The translations under genes and the position numbers were made by a program. A DNA stretch of 64,000 nucleotides from Flavobacteriales bacterium (GTDB lineage: Bacteria > Bacteroidota > Bacteroidia > Flavobacteriales > JASBRU01). The notes beneath the pieces are model-generated. The model was not told the origin of the DNA, made no database searches, and was given only the letters and a program-made list of their open reading frames with translations. The stretch covers positions 126,001 to 190,000 of the forward strand of contig JASBRU010000003.1 of the NCBI GenBank assembly GCA_030149285.1, given 5' to 3'. The number at the start of each line of letters is the position of its first letter. Position 1 is the first letter of the stretch. Below are positions 17,763-27,200 of the stretch, in pieces.

Positions 17763-18596
17763 ATGATTAATTTCAATGGGAAGAGTATATCTGATACAGA
17801 TTTAGTGCTTAATGTGCAGAACAGAGCCTTTAGGTATGGTGACTGTGTATATGAGTCTATGAGATATATAAACGGTAAAATAATGTTTTTTGAAGACCAT
17901 TATTTTAGGTTAATGGGGGCAATGAGGTTAGTTCGTATGGAAATACCAATGAACTTTACACCAGATTTTTTAGAAGAGCAGATATTGGAACTAATTGTAC
18001 AAAATAATCTAGAAGAAAAGTCTGCAAGAATTAGATTTGGGGTATACAGAGAAGGTGGAGGTTTGTACGCGCCAACTACTAATGATGTTGGGTACTATAT
18101 AGAAGCTAAAGAGATAAATGATAATTATGAGTTAAATAAACAAGGCTTAGTTGTAGATATTTATAAAGATCATTACAAGCAAAAAGGGCTCTTATCAAAC
18201 ATTAAATGTGGCAACAGCTTACTATATACTGTTGCAAGCATTTACAAAACTGAAAATGAGTTTGATGAATGCTTTTTAATTAATGATGAAAAACACTTGG
18301 TAGAAGCTATTAGTTGCAATGTGTTTTTAGTGAAAGGAAAGGAAATAATTACTCCGGCACTTACAGAAGGATGTGTAAAAGGGGTGATGCGTAAACAAAT
18401 TATTAAAATTGCAGAGCAAGAAGGGTATACTGTTAAGGAAACCAGTGTTTCTCCTTTTGAACTTCAAAAAGTAGATGAAGTTTTCTTAACAAATGCTTCT
18501 AGAGGAATACAGTGGGTAGAGAAGTATCGTAAAAAACAATACACAAATACGGTTTCACAAAAATTAATGAATGTGCTTATAGAGCAAACTAATTAA
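17763..18596 (+). CDS. Aminotransferase class IV PLP enzyme
   Basis: A 277-residue fold-type IV PLP enzyme related to branched-chain aminotransferase, D-amino-acid aminotransferase and 4-amino-4-deoxychorismate lyase (PabC). The catalytic lysine is Lys148 in LLSNIKCGNSLLY. The N-terminal NRAFRYGDCVYESMR and the C-terminal PALTEGCVKGVMRKQI (cofactor phosphate loop) are family signatures. The short length fits PabC-type lyases or D-amino-acid transaminases better than full IlvE, but motifs alone do not settle the substrate. The final 8 nt overlap the convergent yqgE gene. Neighbouring pdxH makes its PLP cofactor, which is probably coincidence. Confidence 0.85.
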   Translation: MINFNGKSISDTDLVLNVQNRAFRYGDCVYESMRYINGKIMFFEDHYFRLMGAMRLVRMEIPMNFTPDFLEEQILELIVQNNLEEKSARIRFGVYREGGGLYAPTTNDVGYYIEAKEINDNYELNKQGLVVDIYKDHYKQKGLLSNIKCGNSLLYTVASIYKTENEFDECFLINDEKHLVEAISCNVFLVKGKEIITPALTEGCVKGVMRKQIIKIAEQEGYTVKETSVSPFELQKVDEVFLTNASRGIQWVEKYRKKQYTNTVSQKLMNVLIEQTN

Positions 18597-19152
18597 GCAT
18601 TGGGTTAGAAGGAGAGTTTGCCCATATTTTATATTTTCCACCTTGTTCAATTAATGCATCTCGCCACAAGGTTTCACTATTACTGCTAATAATATCTATA
18701 GAGCTATCATTAATAACCACCCATGATTTAGACTCTATTTCTGTAGCTAGCTGATCTTTTGCCCAACCGGAGTACCCTAAGAAAAAACGAATATCATTTT
18801 TAGTAATATCACCACGTTCTAAGAGGGCTTTTAAAACCTCTATATCACCACCCCAATGTAATTCATTGCTAAATGGTATACTGCCAGGTAATAGCTCAGG
18901 AACTTTATGTATAAAGTATAAATTATCTTGTTGAACGGGACCTCCATAGTAAAGCGGGTAGTTCTCTGCATTCAAATAATTTACAGCATCCGTTACATTC
19001 ACTTCTAAGGGCTTATTTATTACAAAACCTACAGAACCTTCGTCATTGTGCTCTGTTAATATTATTACAGTTCTATCAAATGTATGATCATTTAAAAGAG
19101 GTTCTGCAAGTAATATTGTACCCTTATGTATGTCTAAATTAGAATGTTCCAT
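18589..19152 (-). CDS. YqgE/AlgH family protein
   Basis: A 187-residue cytoplasmic protein of the YqgE/AlgH family. Signature segments are KGTILLAEPLLNDHTFDRTV, GSVGFVINKPLEV, LYYGGPVQQDNLYFIH and RFFLGYSGWAKDQLATEI. The biochemical role of the family is not established; AlgH was once proposed as an alginate regulator in Pseudomonas. Length is normal. It is convergent with, and overlaps by 8 nt, the aminotransferase gene, and is divergent from pdxH. Confidence 0.92.
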   Translation of the reverse strand: MEHSNLDIHKGTILLAEPLLNDHTFDRTVIILTEHNDEGSVGFVINKPLEVNVTDAVNYLNAENYPLYYGGPVQQDNLYFIHKVPELLPGSIPFSNELHWGGDIEVLKALLERGDITKNDIRFFLGYSGWAKDQLATEIESKSWVVINDSSIDIISSNSETLWRDALIEQGGKYKIWANSPSNPMLN

Positions 19153-19231
19153 ATCTTAAATACTAAAGTATAGCCTCATTGCTATTAATCCAAGTGAACT
19201 TTAATATATTTATCACCTATTTTATAACATT

Positions 19232-19858
19232 ATGAACAGAGATATATCACATATACGAAAGGATTATATAAAAGATTCTTTAGAGATAGAAAAAGTAGAT
19301 GCAAACCCCATTAAACAGTTTAGTAAGTGGTTTATAGATGCAGAAAGCAAAGGCTTACTAGATTATAATGCAATGGTATTATCTACAGTGTCTAATAATA
19401 AGCCATCTGCAAGAGTAGTGTTATTAAAAGGACTACAAGAAGAAGGTTTTGTTTTTTATACAAATTACAATAGTAGAAAAGGGCAGGAGCTTGCTGATAA
19501 TAATAATGTTGCTCTAACCTTTTTTTGGGCAGAATATGAGCGTCAAGTAAGGGTAGAAGGAATTGTAGAGAAAATTTCAGCCGAATTGTCTGATAAATAT
19601 TTTAACTCTCGACCACTTGATAGTAGAATTGGAGCTATAGCGTCTCCGCAAAGTACAGTAATATCCTCTAGAGATGTGCTTGATGAAGCGGTGAATAATG
19701 TAAAACAGTCTAATGATATAAAAAGACCTGAATATTGGGGAGGTTATAAAGTAAAACCTCAGGTAATAGAGTTTTGGCAGGGTAGGGCAAATAGATTACA
19801 TGATCGATTACGATATGTAAAAGAAGATAATTGGAGAATAGAACGATTAGCACCATAA
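19232..19858 (+). CDS. pdxH: Pyridoxamine 5'-phosphate oxidase
   Basis: FMN enzyme oxidising pyridoxamine or pyridoxine 5'-phosphate to PLP, the last step of B6 cofactor salvage. The 208 residues span the complete split-barrel fold. The N-terminal IRKDYIKDSLEIEKVDANPIKQFSKWF is typical, followed by PSARVVLLKGLQEEGFVFYTNYNSRKG (FMN binding), FFWAEYERQVRVEG and SRPLDSRIGAIASPQS. The C-terminal WQGRANRLHDRLRY...WRIERLAP is the family end signature. It ends in a hairpin shared with the convergent HU gene. Confidence 0.97.
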   Translation: MNRDISHIRKDYIKDSLEIEKVDANPIKQFSKWFIDAESKGLLDYNAMVLSTVSNNKPSARVVLLKGLQEEGFVFYTNYNSRKGQELADNNNVALTFFWAEYERQVRVEGIVEKISAELSDKYFNSRPLDSRIGAIASPQSTVISSRDVLDEAVNNVKQSNDIKRPEYWGGYKVKPQVIEFWQGRANRLHDRLRYVKEDNWRIERLAP

Positions 19859-19889
19859 AAAAAGAGCCCCTAAGGGCTCTTTAATTTTT
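19857..19889. terminator. Bidirectional terminator between pdxH and the HU gene
   Basis: Perfect stem AAAGAGCCC / GGGCTCTTT with a 4-nt CTAA loop at 19861-19882. The left flank is A-rich, and TTTAATTTTTT on the right serves the + strand. It serves both convergent genes. Confidence 0.88.
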
Positions 19890-19903
19890 TGCTAGGTAAG
19901 TGA

Positions 19904-20176
19904 TTAGTTCACTTTTCCGCTTAATTCAGCACCAGCTTTAAACTTCACAACATTTTTAGCAGCAATTTTAATTGCAGCACCTGTTTGTGGGTTACGACCT
20001 TCACGTGCAGCACGTTTAGAGATTGCGAAAGATCCGAATCCTACTAGAGAAACACGGTTACCTTTTGCTAATGCACCAGATACGTTACCTGTAAAAGAGT
20101 CAAGAGCTTTTTTAGCAGCTGCTTTAGAAATTCCTGCGTCAGCAGCCATTGCATCAATAAGTTCAGCTTTGTTCAT
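19904..20176 (-). CDS. hup: HU-type DNA-binding protein
   Basis: A 90-residue histone-like nucleoid protein that bends DNA as a dimer. The sequence is canonical: MNKAELIDAMAADAGISKA, then VSLVGFGSFAISKRAAREGRNPQTG (the beta-arm with its conserved RNPQTG tip) and VVKFKAGAELSGKVN. The Ala-rich second helix (SKAAAKKALDSF) is typical. A convincing promoter lies 51-81 nt upstream. Confidence 0.97.
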   Translation of the reverse strand: MNKAELIDAMAADAGISKAAAKKALDSFTGNVSGALAKGNRVSLVGFGSFAISKRAAREGRNPQTGAAIKIAAKNVVKFKAGAELSGKVN

Positions 20177-20226
20177 TTCAATGATTTTTTTAATTAAACA
20201 ATCTTTTTATTATTCGATATGCTTTA

Positions 20227-20257
20227 CAAATATAGACTACTAGCGGATTTGCGCAAG
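20227..20257 (-). promoter_or_regulatory. Promoter of the HU gene
   Basis: On the minus strand: CTTG at 20257-20254 (-33 element, TTG core), a 19-bp spacer, then TATATTTG at 20234-20227, a perfect TAnnTTTG -7 element. Spacing matches the published Bacteroidota consensus. This is the clearest promoter in the window. Confidence 0.75.
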
Positions 20258-20261
20258 TTTT

Positions 20262-20280
20262 AGCCCATAAAATATGGGTT
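20262..20280. repeat. Inverted repeat just upstream of the HU promoter
   Basis: AGCCCATA, AAA, TATGGGTT: an 8-bp inverted repeat with one G-T pair, 4 nt upstream of the HU -33 element. Its position fits an operator or activator site. Confidence 0.45.
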
Positions 20281-20318
20281 AATGTTAATAATTAGGAGGT
20301 GATTGTTAATAAAACCGA

Positions 20319-20339
20319 CCAAAAAGGGGGGCTTTTTGG
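20319..20339 (-). terminator. Hairpin downstream of fmt, possible weak terminator
   Basis: Perfect 8-bp stem CCAAAAAG / CTTTTTGG with a loop of five G (five C on the minus strand), 21 nt after the fmt stop. The stem is AU-rich and the following minus-strand sequence TCGGTTTTATT has only a short T-run, so efficiency is doubtful. Confidence 0.45.
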
Positions 20340-20360
20340 AAAATTCAGTATTAATAAGGC

Positions 20361-21320
20361 TTAGAGAGCAGCCCAACCTTCTGAAAATTTAAACCCGTTT
20401 AAAAACTCGGAAATAGGTATTTTTCGCTTACCTGCTAGTTGAATAGCATTTATAGATATAAAACCACCTTCTACAGCAACTTTAACTTCATTTGTATTAT
20501 TAGATATAATGGTACCCACTTTAAAGGAATGTGAATTATTTTCTTTAGAAGCTGAATATATTTTACAAAATATTTTTTCTCCTTCAGGTGATATTAATTC
20601 TGTCCATGCAGCTGGGTAGGGAGACAAGCCCCTTATATGATTGTAAATTGCATCTAAAGAGTCTTCCCAATTAATTCTACAGGTTTCTTTATGAATTTTA
20701 GGAGCTGTTTTTAGCTTATTATCCTCAACTTGTTTTTTAGTAGTAACCGTATTGTTATCAATATCAGCAATAGTATCTATAACTAAGTTTGCACCAAGCT
20801 CCATTAATCGATCATGTAAAGATCCCGCAGTATCATCATTAGAAATAGTGGTTTCAGCTTTAGCAATAATTTCGCCAGTATCTATCTTTTCATCTATAAA
20901 AAAGGTTGTGACACCGGTTTTTGCTTCACCATTAATAATAGCCCAGTTTATGGGAGCTGCTCCTCTATACTGTGGTAATAAAGAACCATGTAAATTAAAA
21001 GTCCCTTTAGTAGGTATTTGCCATACAGTTTTAGGTAACATTCTAAAGGCAACAACAACTTGCAAGTCTGGTTTTAGACCTTCCAATTCTTTAATAAAAG
21101 TTTCATCTTTTAAATTTGTAGGCTGTAATACCTTTAGGTTATGCTCTTGTGCATATTGCTTAACAGCACTCATCGTAAGCTTTTTTCCTCTTCCAGCAGG
21201 TCTGTCTGGCGCAGTAATAACACCAACAACATTATAACCTGCTTGTACAATTTTATCCAAACTTGCTACTGCAAAGTCTGGCGTACCCATAAACACTATT
21301 TTTAACTTGCTATTTACCAT
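20361..21320 (-). CDS. fmt: Methionyl-tRNA formyltransferase
   Basis: Transfers a formyl group from 10-formyl-THF to initiator Met-tRNA. The 319 residues are the normal length. The N-terminal formyltransferase domain carries VFMGTPDFAVASL, the loop APDRPAGRGKKLT that inserts in the acceptor stem, and catalytic Asn109, His111 and Asp147 in FNLHGSLLPQYRGAAPINW and DEKIDTGEII. The C-terminal domain starts near residue 205 and ends in INAIQLAGKRKIPISEFLNG. The start codon directly abuts the T-run of the terminator of the upstream gene, so a promoter or read-through must lie within or above that hairpin. Confidence 0.97.
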   Translation of the reverse strand: MVNSKLKIVFMGTPDFAVASLDKIVQAGYNVVGVITAPDRPAGRGKKLTMSAVKQYAQEHNLKVLQPTNLKDETFIKELEGLKPDLQVVVAFRMLPKTVWQIPTKGTFNLHGSLLPQYRGAAPINWAIINGEAKTGVTTFFIDEKIDTGEIIAKAETTISNDDTAGSLHDRLMELGANLVIDTIADIDNNTVTTKKQVEDNKLKTAPKIHKETCRINWEDSLDAIYNHIRGLSPYPAAWTELISPEGEKIFCKIYSASKENNSHSFKVGTIISNNTNEVKVAVEGGFISINAIQLAGKRKIPISEFLNGFKFSEGWAAL

Positions 21321-21347
21321 AAAAAAAGCCCTCTATTTGAGAGGGCT
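21321..21347 (-). terminator. Terminator of the DUF6588 gene, abutting the fmt start
   Basis: Perfect stem AGCCCTCT / AGAGGGCT with a 5-nt loop. On the minus strand it is followed by TTTTTTT and then directly by the ATG of fmt. Confidence 0.85.
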
Positions 21348-21370
21348 AAGAAATGAAATAAGTTCAACTT

Positions 21371-22441
21371 TTAAAAACTTACGTTTATACCCAACCCTAC
21401 AGATAAGTTATCATAGTTTGTAGTATAAGTATAGTCAGCATGTACTGTAAAAATTAAGAACTTTACTCTAGCACCTATATTACCCACAAAGCCACCTACA
21501 TTTGTAGAGAAGTTTACAGGGTCAGTTACCGGTGATGACTGCGGCTGAGCAGTAGCATCAAAAGTAATAACAGGGTAGTTGCCGGCCAATTTAACCTCAG
21601 TTTCAGAGCTGTTAAAGCCAAGCCCACCGTATACTGTAAGTAAAGCTATTTTTTTAGAAACTAATAGTCTTCCTGTAAAAGAGGTTGTTTCTAAAGTTAT
21701 TTGTTGGTTGCTGTAATCAGTATTATTTGGATCTGCATATTGTGGGTCTACATTTACGTCAATATCAAAGTTTAACTTTGTATAGCCAAACATTACAGAC
21801 ATATTAAAAGGCAGTTTGTCTAATACAGGTATATATTGATTGATATCGTGTTTTACACCAAAACCAATTAAGCTTATTTCACCATCAAAATCACCTGCAA
21901 CTAGGCTAGTGGTAGGGATGTATCTAATCATTATCTCTGTTTTCTTAATTAAGCCAACACTTAAATTAGCTACAGGAACAGGAACTAATGAAAAATCTAT
22001 GCCACCAGGCGCATTAATAGAATCAATAATTTCTTCTTGGCTTGTAATAGGGTTCGTACCAGTTAAATATAATTTTGGACCAGCCCCTTTATCTCCAAAA
22101 AAAGTAGACGCTTCATTATCACTTGGGTTTGCTAATCTAAAGTTAGTTAGCTCTGCATCATTTATTATATAAGATTGTTCACTTGCCGGAACAAAAGCTG
22201 TTGCAAATGTTAGTGTTAAATCAAACCTACCCAGTTTATGAGGTTTAGCAGTATTATACCATCCTGAATTTAATGAAGAACCAAATGCTTCTGCAAATGG
22301 GGATAGATAAGATTTTGTTAAATACCCTGCATCTTTTATACCTGCTTGGATAAATGTTGCTGCCTGATCTTGTGCATTTGCTGTATTTGCAAACAAAATA
22401 AGAGAGAAACCAACTGATAATAAGTAGCTTAATTTTTTCAT
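21371..22441 (-). CDS. Outer-membrane beta-barrel protein, DUF6588-like
   Basis: A 356-residue exported protein with a signal peptide (LLSVGFSLILFANTANAQ). The mature start, QAATFIQAGIKDAGYLTKSYLSPFAEAFGSSLNSGWYNTAKPH, is the usual opening of the Bacteroidota DUF6588 family. Later segments are strand-rich (LPFNMSVMFGYTKLNFDIDV, VYGGLGFNSSETEVKL) and it ends in a phenylalanine, as barrels do (SVGLGINVSF). Function unknown. It has its own terminator and a TATATTTG element 23-30 nt upstream. Confidence 0.75.
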   Translation of the reverse strand: MKKLSYLLSVGFSLILFANTANAQDQAATFIQAGIKDAGYLTKSYLSPFAEAFGSSLNSGWYNTAKPHKLGRFDLTLTFATAFVPASEQSYIINDAELTNFRLANPSDNEASTFFGDKGAGPKLYLTGTNPITSQEEIIDSINAPGGIDFSLVPVPVANLSVGLIKKTEIMIRYIPTTSLVAGDFDGEISLIGFGVKHDINQYIPVLDKLPFNMSVMFGYTKLNFDIDVNVDPQYADPNNTDYSNQQITLETTSFTGRLLVSKKIALLTVYGGLGFNSSETEVKLAGNYPVITFDATAQPQSSPVTDPVNFSTNVGGFVGNIGARVKFLIFTVHADYTYTTNYDNLSVGLGINVSF

Positions 22442-22463
22442 GATAGTAGTTTTTCTATATGTT

Positions 22464-22471
22464 CAAATATA
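22464..22471 (-). promoter_or_regulatory. -7 element of the DUF6588 promoter
   Basis: CAAATATA, read TATATTTG on the minus strand, exactly matches TAnnTTTG. No TTTG is found at the -33 position. Confidence 0.45.
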
Positions 22472-22501
22472 AACATTTAGTAGGTTTCTATATATTAAAA
22501 A

Positions 22502-24214
22502 TCAGCTTTTTACTTTACATACATCACAAATACCACATTGTTTTGTTTGCTTAAAACCAAAGTAAGTAGCTAGTTGTATTGATCTACAGGTTTTATTATC
22601 TTTTAAATAATCAATAACAGAATCCATTCTATATCTGGTTTGCTCAATTCTGTTTCTTAAGTATTCTTTTGTGATTTTCAGATACTTTACGTCAACCCTT
22701 GCTTGTTCAAAAACTATTTTTGGGCTATCCGTCCTTTCTATGTAGTTAACCATTTCTTGGCTATCTAGTTTTCTTAAAAGGCGTCTTACTTTTTCTTCTG
22801 TCCAATTTAATCTCTTAGCTATCTTAGATTCATCAATCTTCATAAAATCTTCAAATAAGCCAGCATAAGAGCGGAGTAGAGTCTTTAATAAATTATCTAT
22901 TTCAGGATTAACAACCTGTATATGATATAATTCTTGATGGGGAACAGATATAAGTAATTTAGAGCTTTCATAAAATCCGGTATTGGTACTTATATAACCT
23001 TGTCTTTCTAAAACATTTAGCCCGGTATATAATGCTGATAAGCTAATATTATACTTATTTGCAAAGCCTTTAACATCAAAATCATATACCGCCCCTTCTC
23101 CAGAGCCTATTGCAAGTTGATAAGTGTTAGCTAAACCTTGGTATATTCTTTTTATGGTTTCATAGTCCGGTAATGATTGTTCAATTCTATTGATGTAATT
23201 ATCAATATCATAATCATTATGTATCAAATAAGCATTTGCACTATCATTATCTCTACCTGCTCTGCCTGTTTCTTGATAATAAGATTCTATTGACCCCGGT
23301 ATATCAAAATGTATAACATATCGTACGTCAGGCTTGTCTATACCCATTCCGAAGGCTGTGGTAGCTACTAATATGTTAAGCTTATTTTTTTGCCAAGAAT
23401 TTTGTTTAGCTATTCTTTCTTGGCTAGATAAGCCTGCATGATAAAAGTCGGCTTTAAAGCCACTAGCAATAATAAACTCTGCCAACTCCCTCACATCTTT
23501 TCTTGTATGAGCATAAATAATACCGCTTTCATTACTATGCTTAGTAAGTAACTCTAGTAGCTTTTTTCGTTTATTAGTTTGATGAAGTACATTATAAGAA
23601 AGATTCTTTCTTTCTATACCACCATTAATTATAGTTGGGTTTTTAAACTTTAGTTTTACTTGTATATCTTCTATTACTTTGGGAGTAGCAGAAGCTGTTA
23701 AAGCTAAAAAAGGTGTATTTGGTAGTATATCTTTTAGGTTTGAAAGTTCTAAATATGATGGTCTAAAGTCATACCCCCATTGAGAAATACAATGAGCCTC
23801 ATCTATAGCTACCAAGTTTACATTCATTCTTTTTATGCGCTCAAGCACCAGTGTGTTTTTTAAACGCTCTGGTGATACAAAAAGAAATTTAATGGCTCCA
23901 TACACACAATTGTCTAAAGCAATGTCTAATTCTTTGTAATGCATTCCACCGGTTAAGGCAATAGACTTAATGTCTCTTTTTAATAAACTTTCGTTTTGGT
24001 CTTTAATTAAAGACAATAGGGGAGATATTACAATACATAAACCCTCTTTAGCAAGAGAGGGTATTTGATAGGTAATTGATTTACCGCCACCGGTTGGCAA
24101 TACTGCTAAGGTGTCATTACCATTAAGTACAGAGGTAATAATATCTCTTTGTGAGGCTCTGAAATCATCATAGCCCCAATATTGCTTTAATATGTCTTTT
24201 GGGTCAGTAAGCAT
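22502..24214 (-). CDS. recQ: RecQ-family ATP-dependent DNA helicase, short form
   Basis: A 3'-5' SF2 DNA helicase for recombination and fork repair. The 570 residues contain the Walker A (LPTGGGKS, about 39-46), the DEAH box with RecQ signature (AIDEAHCISQWGYDFRPSY), ALTASATP, YAHTRKDVREL, VATTAFGMGIDKPDVR and YYQETGRAGRD. The RecQ-C region with a four-cysteine zinc site ends the protein (CRSIQLATYFG, KQCGICDVC). There is no HRDC domain, which is common for the second RecQ of Bacteroidota. A perfect 10-bp hairpin ends exactly at the start codon. Confidence 0.94.
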   Translation of the reverse strand: MLTDPKDILKQYWGYDDFRASQRDIITSVLNGNDTLAVLPTGGGKSITYQIPSLAKEGLCIVISPLLSLIKDQNESLLKRDIKSIALTGGMHYKELDIALDNCVYGAIKFLFVSPERLKNTLVLERIKRMNVNLVAIDEAHCISQWGYDFRPSYLELSNLKDILPNTPFLALTASATPKVIEDIQVKLKFKNPTIINGGIERKNLSYNVLHQTNKRKKLLELLTKHSNESGIIYAHTRKDVRELAEFIIASGFKADFYHAGLSSQERIAKQNSWQKNKLNILVATTAFGMGIDKPDVRYVIHFDIPGSIESYYQETGRAGRDNDSANAYLIHNDYDIDNYINRIEQSLPDYETIKRIYQGLANTYQLAIGSGEGAVYDFDVKGFANKYNISLSALYTGLNVLERQGYISTNTGFYESSKLLISVPHQELYHIQVVNPEIDNLLKTLLRSYAGLFEDFMKIDESKIAKRLNWTEEKVRRLLRKLDSQEMVNYIERTDSPKIVFEQARVDVKYLKITKEYLRNRIEQTRYRMDSVIDYLKDNKTCRSIQLATYFGFKQTKQCGICDVCKVKS

Positions 24215-24242
24215 AAAGCGGCTAATATACTATAGCCGCTTT
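24215..24242 (-). terminator. Hairpin between the giant T9SS gene and recQ
   Basis: Perfect 10-bp stem AAAGCGGCTA / TAGCCGCTTT with an 8-nt loop. On the minus strand it ends TTT immediately followed by the recQ ATG. It could terminate the upstream gene, although the T-run is short, or it could occlude recQ initiation. Confidence 0.6.
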
Positions 24243-24261
24243 ACACCTAAAATAGATTTGT

Positions 24262-27200
24262 CTATTCTTTTATCAGTTTTTGTATTTCTACAGGAGTATT
24301 ATTAAATAAAACTTGTACAAAATACATACCGCTTGCTGCAGTAGATATATCAATATTATACTCTAATTGTTCTGTGGTTTTATTTAGAGTACTACTATTT
24401 ATAGTATTACCCAACATGTCCGTAATCATAATACTTACTTCACCACTATATTCACTATCAATTAAAAGTTTTGTTAAACCTTTATTAGGATTAGGGAATA
24501 GGCTTATTGATGAATTAAGCGCAAACTCATTAAGCCCAATATTGTATACAAAGTTAAATGGGTCTGATATGTTTGTACATCCATTAGCATCCGTAATTCG
24601 TATGGTGTAAGCACCAGACACAACAGGAGCAATAGAAGGCAAGGTGTCATTTGGAAGTATATTTCCATTAAAAAACCATTGATAACCTATTGCAGCTACA
24701 GATGAATTTAATTGTAAGCCAGTTTTAGTAATAACTGGTTTTAACGGTAATGGATAAATATACGGTTGTATTTGGTTTGAAACAGCAATAGCCGGATCAG
24801 CACAAACTTCACTAGATACCATTTCAACAGTAATCACACTATTCTTTTGTACAGTAGTAGTAAAATTTGGTGAGTTAGAGCCAGCATTACTACCATTAAG
24901 TTTCCATTGATAATCTGGGGTTAAACCACCACTAGTTGGTGTAGCAGTAAATGTTATGCTGGTACCTTCACAAACACTATCTGAGCTAGCCGTTATACTT
25001 ACAGCTGCAGGTGTAGAAGGTGTTACTTCCATAGTTATAGCATTTGAGTTTGCAGTAGGAGTAGAGGCACAAGCTTCTGAACTAGTGATTTGTACTAATA
25101 CAACATCATTACTTGCTAAGCTCATTGGAGAATACATTGGTGAGTTTGTACCCACATTTGTACCATTTAATTTCCATTGATAACTAGGGCTGGCACCTCC
25201 ATTTATTGGGGTAGCAGTAAATGTCACAGCATCTGCAGAGCAGACAGTATCGTTTGGCGAGACAGAAATGCTTACCGCTGGAGATGCTGTAGATGATACA
25301 CTCATAACAATAGGTGTACTTAATATAGATGGTGCCATTGTACATTCTTCAGAGCTCGTCATAATTACTCTCACTTGATCTCCATTATTTAATGAGCTAG
25401 TGATAAATGGGTTTCCGGAAAAAGTAGGAGTACCATTTACAGACCATTGATATGTTGGGCTAGCGCCTCCAATGGTAGGAGTTGCTGTAAATGTTACAGG
25501 CGTTCCCTGACATATAGTTGTATCATCTGCAGATATAGTTATACCTAATGGTAACAAAGGATTAATTGTAACAATAATACTATCTGCCATATCTGTTAAC
25601 GGCATTGCACAAGACTCACTAGAAGTCATAATTACAGTTACCGTATCATTATCTGCTAATGAAGATGAAGAGAATGTTGGGCTATTTGAACCCACATTTG
25701 CTCCATTTACTGTCCATTGATAGGTTGGACTAGCCCCACCATTTATAGGAGATGCCGTAAACGTAATATTATCCATAAAACAAACTGTTGTGTCATCTGC
25801 ACTAATACTTACTGAAGGAGTTAAACTGGTATGAATGGTTACGACGATACTATCGGACATGACGGTTGTGTCAGATATACAGGCTTCGCTAGAAGTCATA
25901 ATAACCCTAACTGTATCATTGTCATTTAATATAGATGTAGTAAACATTGGTGAGTCAGTTCCTACATTTACATCATTAACAGTCCATTGATATGAAGGTG
26001 TTGTACCGCCTAAAGTAGGAGTAGCTGTAAAAGTCATATTATCGCCCACACAAACACTAGAGTCTGGCGTACTAATACTTACAGATGGTGGTAAAAGTGG
26101 ATTTATGTTTACAATTACACTATCTGATATTGCAGTGTCTTGTGTTAAGCATACTATATCTGATGTCATAATTACCCATACGGTATCATTATCTGCTAAT
26201 GCATTAGTTTTAAATACAGCTGTATCACTACCTACATTAGTATCATTAATTTTCCATTGATAGCTTGCAGTTCCTCCATTTACAGGTGTGGCGGTAAAGC
26301 TAATACTGTCTGTAGCACATACAGGATTATTATCGGCAACAATAGAAACTGAAGGAGTAACAGATGGTGTGATAGACATAACAATACTATCAGATTGTAC
26401 AGAAATAGGAGAAGCACACTCTTCACTTGACGTTAAAATAACAGCAACAGTATCATTATCTGCCAACGTTGTTGATGTAAATGTGTTTGAGTTGGTTCCC
26501 ACATTCATTCCGTTTACTAACCATTGGTAAGCAGGAGTAGAGCCCTCATTAGTTGATGAGGCTGTAAAAGTGGCATTTACACCACTACATATAGAGCTAT
26601 CTGGGATACTTATTTCTACTGTAGGAGTGAGAGGTGCATTAACAGTTATGAATCCTACATTAGTGAGAGAGTCACTACCTGTGGCATTTGTTACCTTTAA
26701 TTTTACATCATAAGTACCGGCGGCATCAAAACGTACATCGGGGTTTTGAGAACCAAAATTTGTTCCATTTACAAAAGTAACAGTACCAGGTGTAATTGTC
26801 CATTCCCATGCTGTCGGTCCGTTGGTTGATAAGTCTGTTAATGTAATTATATTTGTTTCACAAATTGTACTATCTGAAGCCATAAAATCTGGAGTAGGAG
26901 CTACAAAAGCAGGAGTAAAACTGCTAGAAAACAAACCTCTACCGTGTGTCGCTGCTACAACTATTGGTGGTGCAGAAATATTCCATTGAGCATCTAGCAT
27001 ATCAACCCTAACATTAGCTAACCCTGAATTTGAGGCTGACCATGTAGGGGAGGCTGAATTAAAGTCTGTTGTAGCCCACACACCAATTTCAGTTGCTAAA
27101 AGTACTTCGTTGTAATTTAGAAGATTAAATCTAACCCATCTTACAGGCATATCAGGTAAGTTACCTTCTTTACTTACCCAATTTGCACCTCCATCACTTG

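Noticed and set aside
20752-21237. 161-codon open frame on the + strand opposite fmt
   Set aside because: It lies wholly antisense to a well-conserved gene, has Cys/Ser/Thr-rich composition without domain features, and no promoter or start context.
24770-26640. Regularly spaced repeats considered as a CRISPR array
   Set aside because: Units are about 270 bp, protein-coding and divergent; there are no short identical repeats or cas genes.
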